Source: Setoptus koraiensis
Taxonomy: Eukaryota > Arthropoda
NCBI GenBank assembly: GCA_048013815.1
Contig: CM106586.1
Span: 5,766,001-5,830,000 of the forward strand
Length of the DNA: 64,000 nt
Reading direction: 5' to 3'
The translations under genes were made by a program, and so were the position numbers. A model generated the notes under the pieces. It saw only the letters and a list, made by a program, of their open reading frames with translations, did not search any database and was not told the DNA's origin. Below, one piece after another: positions 12,454-26,135 of this stretch (its first letter is position 1; each line of letters opens with the position of its first letter).

Positions 12454-15094
12454 CTTCTCCTACTATTAGCGTCCGATGATTATGGGTTGTAATCTTTAGT
12501 GCACACAATGAAAATGATGACAGTGATAATAAGAAGCTCGAAGATAGCGGTAATCTTGGATAGTGGATTTTTGGCTTGTATGTTGATCCAAAGTTGATAT
12601 AAGCACCGATGTCGATGATGATGTCACAAGAGGCAAAAAATAGCTTTCTGATATGATCTGATATATAGATGATGGTGGTCATCGTAAAGTTGTCACTGCA
12701 TCGAACAGGATATAACATCCGCGCTCTAATGGATGAGACGCGTTTATCAATCCGATTTACAATCTGTTTTCGGGATAACGAAAACAAAAATTTAGAGTCA
12801 GATTCAACGTTGCAAATGAAAAAATTAATATGTATATGCTTTTATCGTTCGGATCACGCAACCCTTGGGAGCCCTTTACACCCTCATATAGAGCCATACC
12901 GAATGCGACAATCCAGTGGATTGTGCAGTCTTTGGTAGATATTAAGATCTTTAAATGCTGGATGTGCTCGTCTGAGTTTCTGACTTGTTGACACATCGCG
13001 CTGGAAAGTTGTTCTTAAAAGATCTACAATATCGTATACATGTAGCCTGATGCAGTCGATGTGAGGCTAGCTGGAACTGTCGAATCACATAACTAGGTGT
13101 CTGTCTGACCAAGATCAGTCGATAATATACTAAAGCTTGTCTGTGGCTTTTTCTCTTGGAAGTGTTCGAATCACCAAGTTATAAAAAAATCTGTAGAACG
13201 AGCGCGAAAAACTTCTGAAACATATATCCGGTCAACCGTTCTTTGGCTCGGAGTGATTCTTGAAAAATTCTTTTTTTTACTCACCTAAACTTTTGACGAT
13301 GTCGACTGTTTTGCACGATTTAGCTATTGTTTGGCTGATCCTGGGGACTGGTTCATTTTGAGTATCATGTTAGAGTATGGATTTTGTCTTTGTTGAGTCC
13401 GGTGAGCACATAGAGAGTTTTGTTTGTGTAATATTTAGTCGCGAATGCTGTCAGTGAAACGTAACTTATTGGCGAACGCAATTCTACAGGACTCTCGATA
13501 CATGATTCTGCAACTAGGTAGATAATGCAAAATTAATCAATTTCGTCGGTATGCAACCCGATGGCGCAAACAAGAAGTGATAAAACTTTTGTAACTAGTG
13601 CTTGTTGTGCTCAATATTTGAGGAATTGGCTTCAATAGGGGAAATAGGAAACAAAAACAACAACTTTGTAACAATAATAATAATAACTATATGCTTTCAG
13701 GAAATAGACCAAAAAGTTGTTGGTGTTGTTGTTGTGCTTATAATTGTTTTGCGATGACTTTCGTTGACAGTTACTTGGGCGCTTCAATTTTTTCAGTGTA
13801 TTGATGTAATGTCCATCGATGGCTAGTGGCTTTTCAATGAAGTTTCACATTGTTATTGTTGTGCATTATTGAACAGCAACAACAGCGACTTATTTATTTG
13901 ATTCGTTTGTCGTCTTCGGAATGGTGATGATGCTGCTGTCTAAAATCATAACTAGGGATGACGGCTGCTGATGGACAAGTGCAACTGCCATTAGAACAAT
14001 AACAATTGGCTCGCTCGGTGATCAAACACTGGACACTTGCACTGTCCATAGTATGGTGCTGTCTCGCCAGCAGCGTCTCCCTAGACAAACTATTACTATT
14101 TGTTATTCACTATTGACTGTTTGTATTGACTGAGTGGTCTGTTCGCCATCCTCTCTTCCATAGATGGCCGCTCATTTATGATCGATTGTCTATGCCTATG
14201 CAACAGCAACCACAACTCTCTCTCTACTGAACGGGCTTATTGCAGCACTTCTTTATTACTCTCTCTCTCTTCTATTATTATTATTCCATCATTACTGTTG
14301 TTGTTATTATTGTCGGTGTATATGTATGAGTGTGTGTGTGTTTTTGTTCTAACGGTGATGGTGTTGGTTGTGAGTATGATTGGTGCAATTCCGCATACAA
14401 CAATATTACCTGAAGCATCTTCACTAGCAGCTATCTTTCTGTTGGACTGACCAACCTGTTGCTGGTGTTGCTGTTGCGATTCACCACGCATCATTTTATT
14501 GATGCCGCAACCACTGTTTGTGTGTTTGTTCGTGTCGTTAGTATAAACAACATTATGACAACAATAAGGCATAAAGGGGCGCTTACTTTGCATGGTGCCA
14601 TGCGTTGCATGTCTCAATCTGGTGCTGCGAGAGAGCCGCAAGTTTGACACTTGTTGCTGTCAGACTTTATCCATGCTAATGCTACTGCCTTGCCATACCT
14701 TGTGAGCTACCTCGTAAGAGTCAACCCTGTGGACTCAGGTGAGCGAGATGCGGACAAACAGACCAACGGACAGACACTCTCACTACAATTTTGCGTAACA
14801 TTACAATTCGTCTGTTCTCGCTATTCAACGGCCAACTGTGAGTAATGTTAAGCTACGTTAGATGTGCAAACTTGAAATTCATTTAGCGTTGCTAACGTCA
14901 TTGTTGTTGCCGTTGCTGCTGCCATTGTCCCTCCCATCTAGCTACAACTTTCTCTGTTGTTGGGCTAGCCAGCCTAAACTAGACTATTGTGTTCTAGGGA
15001 GGTGGACACTATAAGGGAGGCACACGAATAGTTTTTCGTGTAGGCAACAGTAACAGATGGAGAGGAGTGTCCACTTTCACCTGATAACAAGCCT

Positions 15095-15121
15095 CACACA
15101 CACACACACACACACACACAC
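15095..15121. repeat. (CA)n microsatellite
   Basis: About 13 uninterrupted CA units, with a GT-rich segment 220 bp downstream on the same strand that could pair with it. Confidence 0.95.
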
Positions 15122-16127
15122 TCGCCGTTATGTAACACTGACCACTTGCATTGATCACGTTTGCTGCCTGCATGACTGTGTATGCTGCACGACGACAACA
15201 GCTGATTTGATCATGTGTGAGGCCGCTATTAACTGTCATCGAGCTTGCTGTGTTGCATCATCTAATTGTCGTCGTCGGTGTATGTGTGTTTGATTGTGTG
15301 TGGCTTATTGTAACATCGGTGGCGACGACACACGACACACAAGCTGTTGTGTGTGTGTGTATAAAAATAGCTCATATCAAATTGATCGGCCACAATAACG
15401 GTTACCGCAGCAACAACTTTCCCGGCCAATGTGTCATATCGCACACTTGTGACCCTCACACAAACACACGCACACACACACACGATGCAAGCAAGAGTGA
15501 AGAGTTGACATTTGTTGTGCTGACAAGGCAAACAATTGGCCCGTTGTATCACGCTTACGCTTGCGCCAAAATTGGAGCAAGGCCAGTGTCCAGTGTCTTC
15601 ACGACGATGATCAGCCGCTGATAACGAGATGACCAATAATAGTGACAGACAGAGAAAGCGCTGGTTGGGCGCGTGAAGGTTAAAAGTCGTGCCATGCGTT
15701 AAGTACATGCACAAACGACAACAACAACAGCAGCAGCAACAACAATGACATTGGCTAGACAATGTCATGATGATAATGTTGCAAGTGCGCGCTTACAGTC
15801 GTGCCTGGCTTGCGCGGTCATAGTTCATCGATCACCAAACCAACAATCAGTGTGCTAACCAGTGTGGTCTGCAAACAATCGACAAATACACAAATTGAAC
15901 CATGAGCAAGCCAATGTGTCAGCAGCCCATACAAAGGGCAACACGGTGGCAAGACACGACCAGATCTAAAATGAAATAAGTAGAGGCTTATTTGGGGGTC
16001 AACTACTGTGTGTTTTGTTGGCCGGCCAAAGTGAGCCAGTTACAGCAGGCTATAAGCGGCTCTCCAGCGAACATTCCTAAAATATTATAATTGCCTCTCG
16101 AGCGATGTGCCCCAAATAGCTCGCCAA

Positions 16128-16204
16128 TCAGGCCTGATTGTTGCCAATTTTCGCCACGATTGGCCACAATCAGCCTCGATCAGCCTCAATCAGCTACGAT
16201 CGCT
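16128..16204. repeat. Degenerate short tandem repeat (atcagcct-type)
   Basis: Several imperfect copies of a 9-11 bp unit related to gatcagcctc/aatcagcctc in a row, alternating with gccac/gccaa variants. No coding role seen. Confidence 0.6.
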
Positions 16205-17921
16205 GAGACATGCGTCATGACATTCTTTCGTTGGAACTGTCATGACTCTCGCGTTAATGTACCGATGGGATGCTCAGGTAACCAAATCAACGAGCAACAG
16301 GTGACCAAATCACCGTCACTGGCGACTATCTTACAGGTATAGGTAGAACATTCAAAATTCAAGATGAAGGCAATCAAAACGGGTCGCTGTCGCAGAGCTT
16401 CTTCCTGACTCATCACCGGCATAATACCCGTACAATGCCAAACAAGCAGCGAGTTGGTCACTTCCGAGCTGCTGATTGGTGTCAGACATGCAAATTGAGA
16501 TATGACAAAACAGTTAGTTAGTTGCCAGTATCAATTGTCGGCTCTGTCTCATCCACGAACAAACACTCTCCGCTTGACCATTACACCCACACCCATCACC
16601 ATTTAAATTGTTTGCATTAATTTGCCCACTTTGTGTCGCTGTCGCTGTTGTTGTTGTGTGTGCCTTATGGGAGATATCAGATATCTGCTCAGATATTAAA
16701 TAGCCTTATATATGCATAACGTTCTAATGGGTGGATTGTTAGCAGAGGCAAAAATTTGTGTTAGTGTGTACGCAGACCTAAAATCGCCTTTTATGCAAAC
16801 AATTTTCAACAATCGGCAACAACAAGTGTAAAATTGTCTGCTAAAATGTCCACTCAATCGACTGTGATGGAATAACCAACACGACACCAATAAACACACA
16901 AATTCTCATAGAATGTGTGTTGTGTAACTCGTTCAAACGTCAACACCTTTATCTATGATCTACACTGACTAGACGAATAATAGAAATACCATGGTATAGC
17001 TAGTAGATAATACAACAAGAAGAAGCTTCTCTATCAAGGTAACAACTTGATTCATACACTCAACTGAACTTTGACACACACCTCTACATAATGCAAGTAA
17101 CATTTCACCCAGCACTCACTGCCACTGGCCACACTAACCACTCGAGTGAGCGAGTATTGTCAATCACGTAACTGTCAACCATTGTTTGTTTGCCATTATT
17201 ATTATATTATTATTCTAATATCTATCATTCCTTTATGCATAAATGAATAAATAATAAAACAAACCAGCACAACAACAACTTTCATTGTGTGCCCAACAAC
17301 TACTGCCAAGCAGACCAAACATACGCTCGTTATGCAAACGACAACAACAATATCACCGTGATTTACTTTCTTCTCCACTTTCTTTGCCATCATTCATCCT
17401 TTTATCTATTAACATTTGTTAGCGCAATCTTATCTTGTCACTTGCAACATGCGACAACCTGCTGCATTTTCAGTGCGATCTGGTGAGTGACCTTTGGCCA
17501 AAGGTCCATTTTAGTAGCCGAACTGGCCCAATATACCATTGCATCGTCTACCAAATCACTGGCCTTTCTGTATGACACAATTTGTCTATCGAAATTTGTA
17601 GCCCTCTTGTTGTCGCGGTTAAACTATGTTTGCTAGATATACTTTGCTCAATCACTCGTTCACAGATAACAATCGATCTGGTCAGAGTAATCATCAATAA
17701 TCGTCATTAATCATCAAGTAACTCTTCTGTCTTATTTTGTACCACATCATGCTACGTAGAGAAGATGGACCACACCTAACTGCGCCAATCAAGTTAAACA
17801 AGTCAACCAGTGGATATTATTGGAAAATATGTAAAACCCATGAAAAATTCACGTGATACTGTGATACATGTAGTGCAGTGATATATATATATTATATATT
17901 TAATAGTTATGACTAGCATAA

Positions 17922-19855
17922 TCATTTGAGTAGAGACTCAATAATTCTACTGAGCAGCTCGTACGCTGCAACCAATATGTTGTAACTGGAGCGTCTAGGA
18001 ACTAATTCCTGTCCATTCAGTCCATGGGCCAAGTCCTTGATGTCATGCCTGACTTGAGCCTCGACGCGGCGTCGCTTTCTCCTGTTGTCGGCTGTATGAT
18101 AATTGAATATAACACAAGATATTATATACATGGATGATTTAGACATAGATAGTTTAGTTATACAGATAGTGTAGATATGGATAATAGTGGAATAGAAGGG
18201 AACGAGAGATGACGATTGGTCGGAGCTGACAGAGTTTTAAACAACGATGTTAGAGTAATTGAGCCTCACTTACAAAGAGTGTCTGTTTCATCGTTTATCT
18301 CCACTTGGAGCACCTCCTCAATGACATCCTCCAATGTAACCACGCCAATCGCCTCGTAATACTTGTCCAGTTCCCCATCGTCATAGATTTGTCTCACTAT
18401 GGCCATGTGTGATTTGCCTCCCTTAAATTCATTCAGTGCCATATCTAGCGTTACGTGGTCCTCTACAAACAACAGCGGATGTCTACAATATTGAACCATT
18501 GTCTCCACTGGAGTCTTGTCATCCGGATCTAGTAGAGCAAGATCTTTGGCAAGTAATAGTGCCACTATTTTTCGACGATCATTGGCCTCGTAGACGGGAA
18601 CTCTACTATAGCCCTTATGTATAATAGATTCAATTGTTTGTAAATCTAATTGGCATTGTAACGGCAACATAAACACATCCTCGATGCGCGTCATTATTTC
18701 GCTAACCTTGATCTTTTTCAATTTCAATGCCCCAGATATAATGGCCACCTCATCGGATCCCAGCTGAGTATGATGGCCAGTGATCTTGATAAATTCCATT
18801 AGACGCTCTCTGTCATACACGTGCCCATTCTCTTCGCCCAATACCCAATCTAATAAGCGCGATATTGGATATGATAGGGGGAAAGTGATAATCATAAATA
18901 AATAAGTTAGAAATATAGTACGAGCACCTATCTCCAATCCCTTTCTCGCACACAATGCTTGCGGCACTATTTCGCCCAAAATAACAATGGCCAGCGTAGA
19001 GCCGATAACGGCCACCAAGCCACTGGAAAGATCCTCCAGAATTACGGTCAATGATGAGTTGACCATGACGTTGCCCAGTAGTAGTGAACACAGTAGAAAG
19101 TTGCCACGTTTCCTAAGTGGTTGTATGGTACGTGCAAAGGACTTTTCACGATCTGAGCCAGACGCGCTAATGACGGCCAACTCATTCATGTCCAGCGACA
19201 TTAGACCCAGATTGAGGCCAGAGGTAACCGCAGACAAAACCAGTAGAACAATTATCAATAGTATCTCGTATGTGACAGTTACAATAGGCTGTTCTACTAT
19301 CATACTTAGGTAATATTTTTCGCCCTGGTGCACCCAATTGGTTGACTCATTTGTTGATCTTTGCTTGATACAAAAATAGTAACGATTTTCATCTTTAGTT
19401 GGCGGCAATATAACAACAAATCTGATCATATTAGGACTGACTAAGTTGTCCTCCTTCAATTGATAGCTTGCCACTCTATCCAGGTCAGTACAATCATCGT
19501 TGATCCCATCATCACCGTTGGGTTTAGCTATCTCCATGGTAAAAGCAATTATCGTTTCGAAGTTAAAGTTTAATCCAAATAGTGTCAGATGTATTGGCTT
19601 CTCAGAATCCATGACTGTGATACCTTCATCATTAATATACTTGGCATTGTCTCCGCGAAATCCATACAAACGCCGCCTTCGATCAGATGCTTGTAGGTGG
19701 GTTGAAGATGGTGAGCTTGAATCGAGAATAGAATCATTGGCACTAGATATTGTTGTATCATAGAGCTGACAGTCAACAAGAACCAAACTACTAATTAAAA
19801 GAACTGAAGCATATAATTCAATTATAAGCTTTTTATAGACTTTGTTAATATTCAT
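17922..19855 (-). CDS. CNNM/ACDP-type membrane protein with CBS pair, short C-terminus
   Basis: Member of the CNNM (ancient conserved domain protein; fly unextended) family, linked to Mg2+ transport or homeostasis at the plasma membrane. Two exons: 19855-18274 and 18091-17922; donor ACTCTTT/GTAAGT joins in phase 1 to give 583 residues. Order: signal peptide (about 1-30), extracellular beta domain (about 75-190), DUF21 membrane module starting TVTYEILLII with the family motif GEIVPQA near 294, acidic helix bundle, then a CBS (Bateman) pair at about 385-515 ending GVVTLEDVIEEVLQVEI, followed by a basic NRRKRRR segment. Most animal CNNMs continue for another 200 or so residues with a cyclic-nucleotide-binding-homology domain; here only about 56 residues follow, whose end (YNILVAAYELLSRIIESLL) looks like the first part of that domain. 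Either the domain is truncated or more exons splice in downstream. The start Met is the first in frame and precedes the signal peptide. Confidence 0.9.
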
Positions 19856-20419
19856 TGTTTCTGTTACGTATCCTATGTGGGTAGATGAAGCGATCGGCGT
19901 AGACGTTTTCAGCCAAACAAATCAGCCAGGTATCGATTGAACTCTGTATGTAGTGTCAATTTTACTGGTTCGATGTCAACTATACGATATTTTAGTGAGT
20001 GATATACAGTCATTGTTTGATTGTGATGCGCTTTTATTGTTTATTATGATCCCATAAATGAGAGCAAACAACATTCACTCCTACTTAATCCCTCCATGGA
20101 TATTTATTAGTTGTATATTACAAATATGATTTGAGCCGGCTTGATTTATAGAATACTTTACACAGTTGTTACAATAACTTGTTGTCATCGACAACCGGAT
20201 GCTAAATGTTTCGTGTAAATCAGAAAGACACATTTTTTGACTAGATCTTTTGATTATCTTGGTTTGTTTTTTCGCTCTTTGAGAGTTGGAGCGGCTTTCG
20301 GCCTTTCGTTAATTGATTTTGTGTAGATGCATACAAGTAGCTAGATTTGGACAATAGCTCGAAATTAGAAAAGTATCACTAACTGGATAACATGTAATGG
20401 GAGAAACAGGCGTCTAATA
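19856..20419. other. Spacer between CNNM start and cadherin end
   Basis: About 560 bp that must hold the CNNM promoter/5'UTR and the cadherin 3'UTR, both minus strand. Minus-strand AATAAA motifs occur at 20033-20045 and 20103-20108. Confidence 0.6.
20033..20045 (-). terminator. Candidate poly(A) signals for the cadherin gene
   Basis: Two AATAAA hexamers on the minus strand (20033-20038 and 20040-20045) about 380 bp past the cadherin stop and before the CNNM start. A further one lies at 20103-20108. Placement fits mRNA 3' end formation; not proven. Confidence 0.4.
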
Positions 20420-23400
20420 TCAGAGATCATCTGACTCCTTGTCTCGGTCTGTGCAGTTACCATTGATCCTAGAAACGTGATTACGACTACTTCTCCCGAC
20501 ACTATGATTGTTGTTATGGTGATGATGACCATTCATAGCTTGATTAGGCTGCTGACTGTGCCTTCGATAATTATGGTCATGATTAGAGCTAGATCTCCCA
20601 TTTACATTGTGGCCATTGAGGTGCTTGCGCTCTTCATCCTCGATGTTGTCATCACTACTACTAGAACTACTGCTGCTAGAACTGTCGCTGTGGCCGTTCT
20701 CTTTGTGGTGCCTATTATCAGAGGCAAGCTCTCGGTTGATAACATAGACGCCTTCCTCTCCGTCATCTTCATCTGATTCCTCTTCATCTGAGTCTCCATT
20801 TTCTAGAACAATATCCCGACGACTTCCACGCTCGCCGCCATTCGCACCATGGGCATCATCCGAGGAGTGTCTGCTCACGTTACCATTAGTGCTCGGTGTG
20901 ATGTAAGATTGTCCGTGTGCTTCATCAGTGTTCCCGTCAGCATTATCGGTAAGACCATTATCGGTGTCACCTTCGTCATCGGCTCCTGTCTCAATATCAC
21001 AATTGTTTGAGTGTCTAGAATTTCGCGGTGAGCCATTAGTGAGTTTATCTTTCTTTCTCTTTTTATTTCGAGTAAATGTCAGAAAACGTGTCTCCGATGG
21101 TAGTTCAGATCCACTATCACTTTCTCCGCTGTCTAATTCAGTATCGACTTCGTCGTAATCGGGGTCTTCCGTAGTGTGTGAAGGTTGATTATTGGATGAA
21201 TTGAAATGTCGAGCGTCGTTCTCCTGGTGATGATGCCCATTGACTAAGATGGGTCTGTGCTTGTGATTGTTGACAATATTAGGATTACTGTTCTTCGAGA
21301 TATTGCTGCTCTTGTGAATATCGGGAACTGCATTTTCACGTAGGTTATTTTTACTTCCGACGATATTATTTGATTTCAAGTTCTTTGGAGGCAGATTTTC
21401 GGATATGTTTGTCGTGCTCCGACGCACTCTTTCTGCGACATAGGGAGTGTTATTTAAATTGTTCTTGCTGGGTCTAGGAGATCTAACTGGTTTGCTGTTG
21501 TCACTAGTAGTTACAATACTATTCATAGTTGAATCACTTGTTTGCTAGATTGATTCAGAATGGATCGTTGGATTTGGAAACAAAGAAAAATGGAATAAAG
21601 TTAGGATATTTTTGGATATAGATAGTTGGTTGACTTTTGGTGCAAACATGTATTCATTCGACTTACTTTTTTTGGAGTAGGAGGTGCGCGAGTCGACATT
21701 CTAGTATAGTCTGGTTTGAGCTTTCTCAGCTCATTTAGGAACTCAGGATGACCCGGCCCAAATACACCTGTGACTGTTGCAAAGTTTTCATAGTTATCTT
21801 CGCCATCATCCCTCGCATCTTCCATTGGTATTGGAGGCAGAGCCATTGGTGGTTTTTGTTTACGTTCATTGATAGCAGACAAAGAAACAGTATCACCGGC
21901 TCCACTGCAGGTCAAAAATTCAAGAAAAGAAACAAAGATTAGTTATATAATTCATTTGGTTTATCAGCTGAATAAACATCGTTCAATATCTAGATACTTA
22001 CTATTTCGAATGATGAGCTCTACCTATTGGAGGTGTATGAGTGTGTGCTACCCTCAAACTGTGACGCGAGTTTATGCTGCGTGTGAAAGAGTCGTCCATA
22101 TTGACGCTGGAAAGCTGGTGGTGATGATTTCTCAGTAGTACTTCGTCTTTTCTTCTTCTTTTATTAGTTCGAGGCTTCCGACGACAACAACAAAAACAGA
22201 AGCAACAAAGACAGCTGACCAAAATAACCATGACAACTGCCGCTAAGCTGTAGAAGAAAATGTAAAATGATTGACGAGGACTGGAATTGGTAAAAAATTA
22301 AAAAAACATTAGTAATAGTGATTGCAGTTTTGCTTATGAAGAAATAATCGGACATGAGTAGTACTCACAAGTCGAAATCAGATGGATCATGAGGTCCTTG
22401 TATTGGTATCGGCGGTATTTGTTCACATCTTAGATCTATGTTGACGAAATGTAAGTCAGACGGACGTACTCCTTCTTTCGAAAGCATAAGTTTTGTGCTG
22501 TCAATCGTTATGTCTTCCAGACATCCGACAAAACCATGTCTCCACAGGGAACCTGCATCAGACGTAGTTGATGAATACAGTAAGAGAATTGATAATTATT
22601 ATTATAGTTGATTGTCGTAAATAATGCCCTGAAGAGCTAAAATACAGATTGAATCAAGATGGCAGGTTTTGATCTCATCGATATACATACCTGTGTCAGC
22701 TTCGGCACCAAAGTAATATTCAAAAACTGGTTCGGCCTCATAAGAAGTTGCTACTGGAGCAAAGGGAGCGGCACCCGAGGCTGTGTAAATAGCATCTACT
22801 GTCAACATATAACTGATACCTCTTCTTTCTAAAGTGAGATCGTGCCATCTACCATCATCGATGGTGATAGATCTGAGCTGAATCAGACCACTTCCACCGC
22901 CTCCTCCCGTCAAATCGAACCGGAAGCGTAGAAAAGAATTTTGAGCATCCAACACGAAGTGTCCGCGACTGTTATTCGAGTATATTAAAACAAATTGCTT
23001 CTGGTATGTTTTGAACCTCAGACTTAGATGATCGAAGGTAGGCTTTGTCGTAATATAACGAATAGAACTTGAGCCCCCAAAGGCTAAAGCATCATGTCTG
23101 TCTTTAGACTTAGACGCCTGGTTTAATGAGTCAATGGGGTCGACATCGGTCACAGAAAAACCTCCCTTTGGTCTAGATTGATCGTTGAGTAGTTTGGGAT
23201 TGTAAAAAATATCTGTGTTGTTGTATGTTGGTCGATTAATAATACTAGAGGAATCAGAGCTTGCGGCAGTGTCTTGAATTATCACAGTTGAAGTAGTAGA
23301 GGATTGTATAGTTGGACTATTTGTGGTTGAGGTTTTCTGAAAGATTGGTGGTCTTGGAGTAACGGTGGTAGAATATTGGGTGCTGAGCTTGGGTGGTTCT

Positions 23401-26135
23401 GTGGGAGGACTAATTATCTGCACGATAACAGTAGCGACAGAGTCACTTGTTAAGGAAGGTGTTCCAAGATCGTGTGCAAATATTGTGAATATGACTTCGT
23501 TTGGCAGGTGATAAAGAGGTTTGCTGACATTGATGGTTTGTGTTCTCTGATCAATTACCAAAAATTCTCTTATTGAAGGGATGTTGATGCCATACTCAAT
23601 CAATCCATTGGCGCCAGCATCTAAATCGTAAGCTGCAATCTTTAAAGGTAGCTTCGTTGCAGAATCCAATATCGGATCATTAATTGCAGCTGTCTTGCTC
23701 ACAAATCCACGATATGAACTCACTTTGAATATGGGCTTATTATCGTTGACATCAAGAATGGTGATTCTTACTTTGCATTTTGCTTGTGTTTTACGTTCCA
23801 TCAGTGCTCGATTCGGAGGGCTACTGTCTTCTGCGGAAATTATCAAATCGTAATGCTGTTTCACCTCATAATCAAATACTCTTAGCAATACTAAATCTCC
23901 ATTATTTCCGTTCAAAATGAAGGTGTTGTCGTCATTTCCCTCCAAGATTGTGTAGTAAAGTGATTGCCCATTTGGTTCACCCGAGGCATTCAATGTTATT
24001 AGTTTGGATTCCGCAGGGGTGTCCTCTCTGAGCTCTATGTGATAGATTTCTTTACTGAATTTAGGCGGGATGTATTTTGGAACCGTCACCGCAACATTAA
24101 CTATGGTGGTGCCATTCAATTGGTTAGGGAAACCGTTATCCTTGGCCATGACCTCAAGTCTGAATTCAGGACTAATATTCGACGATAGATCCTGAAGTTC
24201 ACGCTTGACAAAGAGTGTACCCATGGTGGCGTTGATTCCGAATAAATCCTTTTCATTTCCTGAAACAATACTGTAAGTCAGTTCAGCGTTTCTCCCTACA
24301 TCTAGATCGACAGCTTGTAATTGTATAATGGAAGTTAATAAGGGCGCAGTCTCAGGCACGCGCACTATGTATTCCATTGATAGAAACGAAGGTCTCCAGT
24401 CATTGGAATCTAGGACCTTGACAGTAAGACTGGAAAATGTGCGAAAGTACTCGGTGGAGTATCCAGATTGGGTTATTTGGATGACGATATGGATAGATTT
24501 TGACATTTCATGGTCTAACTGCCTATGTAGTCTAATGATACCACAGCATTCATCGACACTAAAAGCATTTTTAGCGTCGTCAGAGCTTGTTGAATAAATG
24601 GAAAATTTAGCACTCTTTCCATCATAAGCGTCTGCTGATATATCTAATAAGGTAACACTGTCGTTGGCTAGTATAGTTTGGCTTTCGGCCACAGTTATAT
24701 TATGGTAGTTGAAATTGTTTGGAATACTTCGATTCAATAAAGATGTCACTATTGTTAGATTCTGATAACTTTTGGAAAAACCATCGGTTGACATGATTGT
24801 TAGTTTGCTGGACTTGGGTGTTTTGATGGAAGGTTTCTTGGCGATTATGAGAGCACCGTTGCCCATGGTGAAAAATCCATGCTCATTACCAGACACTATG
24901 TGAGGTAAGACGTCCTCTCCATCGATGTCGTTTAGCAAAGCTATTGTGGAACCCGCTTCAGACTCTTCAGAAATATTAAATTCAGTATCGTAAAACATAG
25001 GAATATTGCTAGATGATACTTTTCTAGGATTAATAATCTTGATTATCACTTGTACAGTTGTTTCGAGGTATGGTTCACCATGATCAACAACAGAAATCCA
25101 TAAATCATAGTTGCCTGATAGTTGTCGACTAGAATTCTTCCTATAAATAGTACCAGTGCGATTGTCGATACGGAAGATTTGTTCATTGGTTTCATCATCA
25201 GCAATGAGTGAGAAAGTGAATTCACTATTTTTTCCAGTGTCGGCATCTTTAATTGGTACAGTACAGATGGGAACATTATTTTCGATGTTACTATGAGCTG
25301 AACATCTCCATGGGGCGACAACAGGCTCAGGTTCGTTGTCGTTGGTGTCGAGCACGTCAACAACAATGGGTACTCTAGCCGGCAATCCAATTGGCTGATT
25401 GGATGCGCTAACTTTGTCAATTCTGACATCCAGGATGTAGGAGGTAATGTTTTTGCTGATTAGTCTATTTTTGAGACTAACAATCCCAGTTTTCTTGTCA
25501 ATAGTAAAATATTTCAAATGATTTAGTAGAGAATACTCTAGGGGTGGTTGAATGGCATTTGGTATGTATTGCAGTGAAGCACGAACTTGTATCAATGGTT
25601 GATTCACTGACGAATTTTCATAAACTTGAACTCTATAGAATGGCTTTTCTAAGATAGGTATATCGTCACTTTCATCATTAAGTATAAGAATATTTATCAC
25701 AGTTGTCCAGCTTGCCTCTATGGCGTCTCGGCTAACAGTTGTAACTGTTAGATAGTATTTGGTGGCAATTTCATAATCGAGCACTGTGCCAGTATGAACT
25801 CTTCCCTTGTGGTCAACATGAAATCTACCAATGCCATCTCCGCCAGTGATTGAGAACAACAATTGACTGTTTGATGTAGTTCCAGTGGTGGCATAGAAGG
25901 CCTCCGGTAAAACGATGCTCGTTACGAGGGTGCCCGGCGGAGAGTTCTCTCTGACATTTATGTTGACTATAGTCTGACGTTGTTGTTGTTGCTGTTGTAG
26001 TTGACTGGCGTGTTGTTGGCTGGCATGCTGCAGGATGGGCGAGGCGTAGGCTAGTGAAGCTGACAAGACAAAAGCAACATATACATGTAAGAGGAGAAAT
26101 TTTCTTCTCTTCTTACGTATATTTTCTATACACAT
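20420..26135 (-). CDS. Cadherin with one laminin-G domain, 5 exons
   Basis: Calcium-dependent adhesion receptor of the cadherin superfamily. Exons: 26135-22691, 22552-22369, 22247-22002, 21904-21667 and 21544-20420; all phases match (1, 2, 2, 0) for 5238 nt, 1745 residues. A signal peptide (about 1-32) is followed by a short Q-rich stretch and a long array of cadherin repeats, seen from linker motifs such as DTNDNEP, LDSNDWRP and LDVNDNKP. Then come a Thr/Ser/Pro-rich spacer, one laminin-G domain crossing the exon 1/2 junction, and a membrane helix (LAAVVMVILVSCLCCFCFCCC) crossing the exon 2/3 junction. The cytoplasmic tail has a conserved-looking block (GPGHPEFLNELRKLKPDY), then a disordered Asn/His/Ser/Asp-rich tail of about 370 residues with poly-Ser. 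No EGF repeats are seen between cadherin and LamG parts, unlike classical invertebrate N-cadherins. It may correspond to a fly orphan cadherin of the Cad89D type, but I could not confirm this. No clear catenin-binding motif was recognised. Confidence 0.9.

Larger units (their letters stand above)
12454..17921. other. Intergenic region upstream of the GMC gene
   Basis: About 5.5 kb without a supported gene. It has CA/GT tracts (15095-15121, around 15344-15360), CAA/GTT-rich runs (13650-13740, 15718-15745), AAT runs and AT-rich stretches near 17881-17905. Open frames here are low-complexity translations of these repeats. It likely includes the GMC promoter next to 12454 and the 3' flank of the CNNM gene. 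Confidence 0.5.

Noticed and set aside
14237-14650. 137-codon minus-strand frame
   Set aside because: Gln/Asn/Thr-His translation of microsatellite-rich DNA with overlapping plus-strand frames; no domain.
15262-15768. 168-codon minus-strand frame with poly-Cys
   Set aside because: Poly-Cys and CVCVCACVCV come from GTT and GT/CA repeats.
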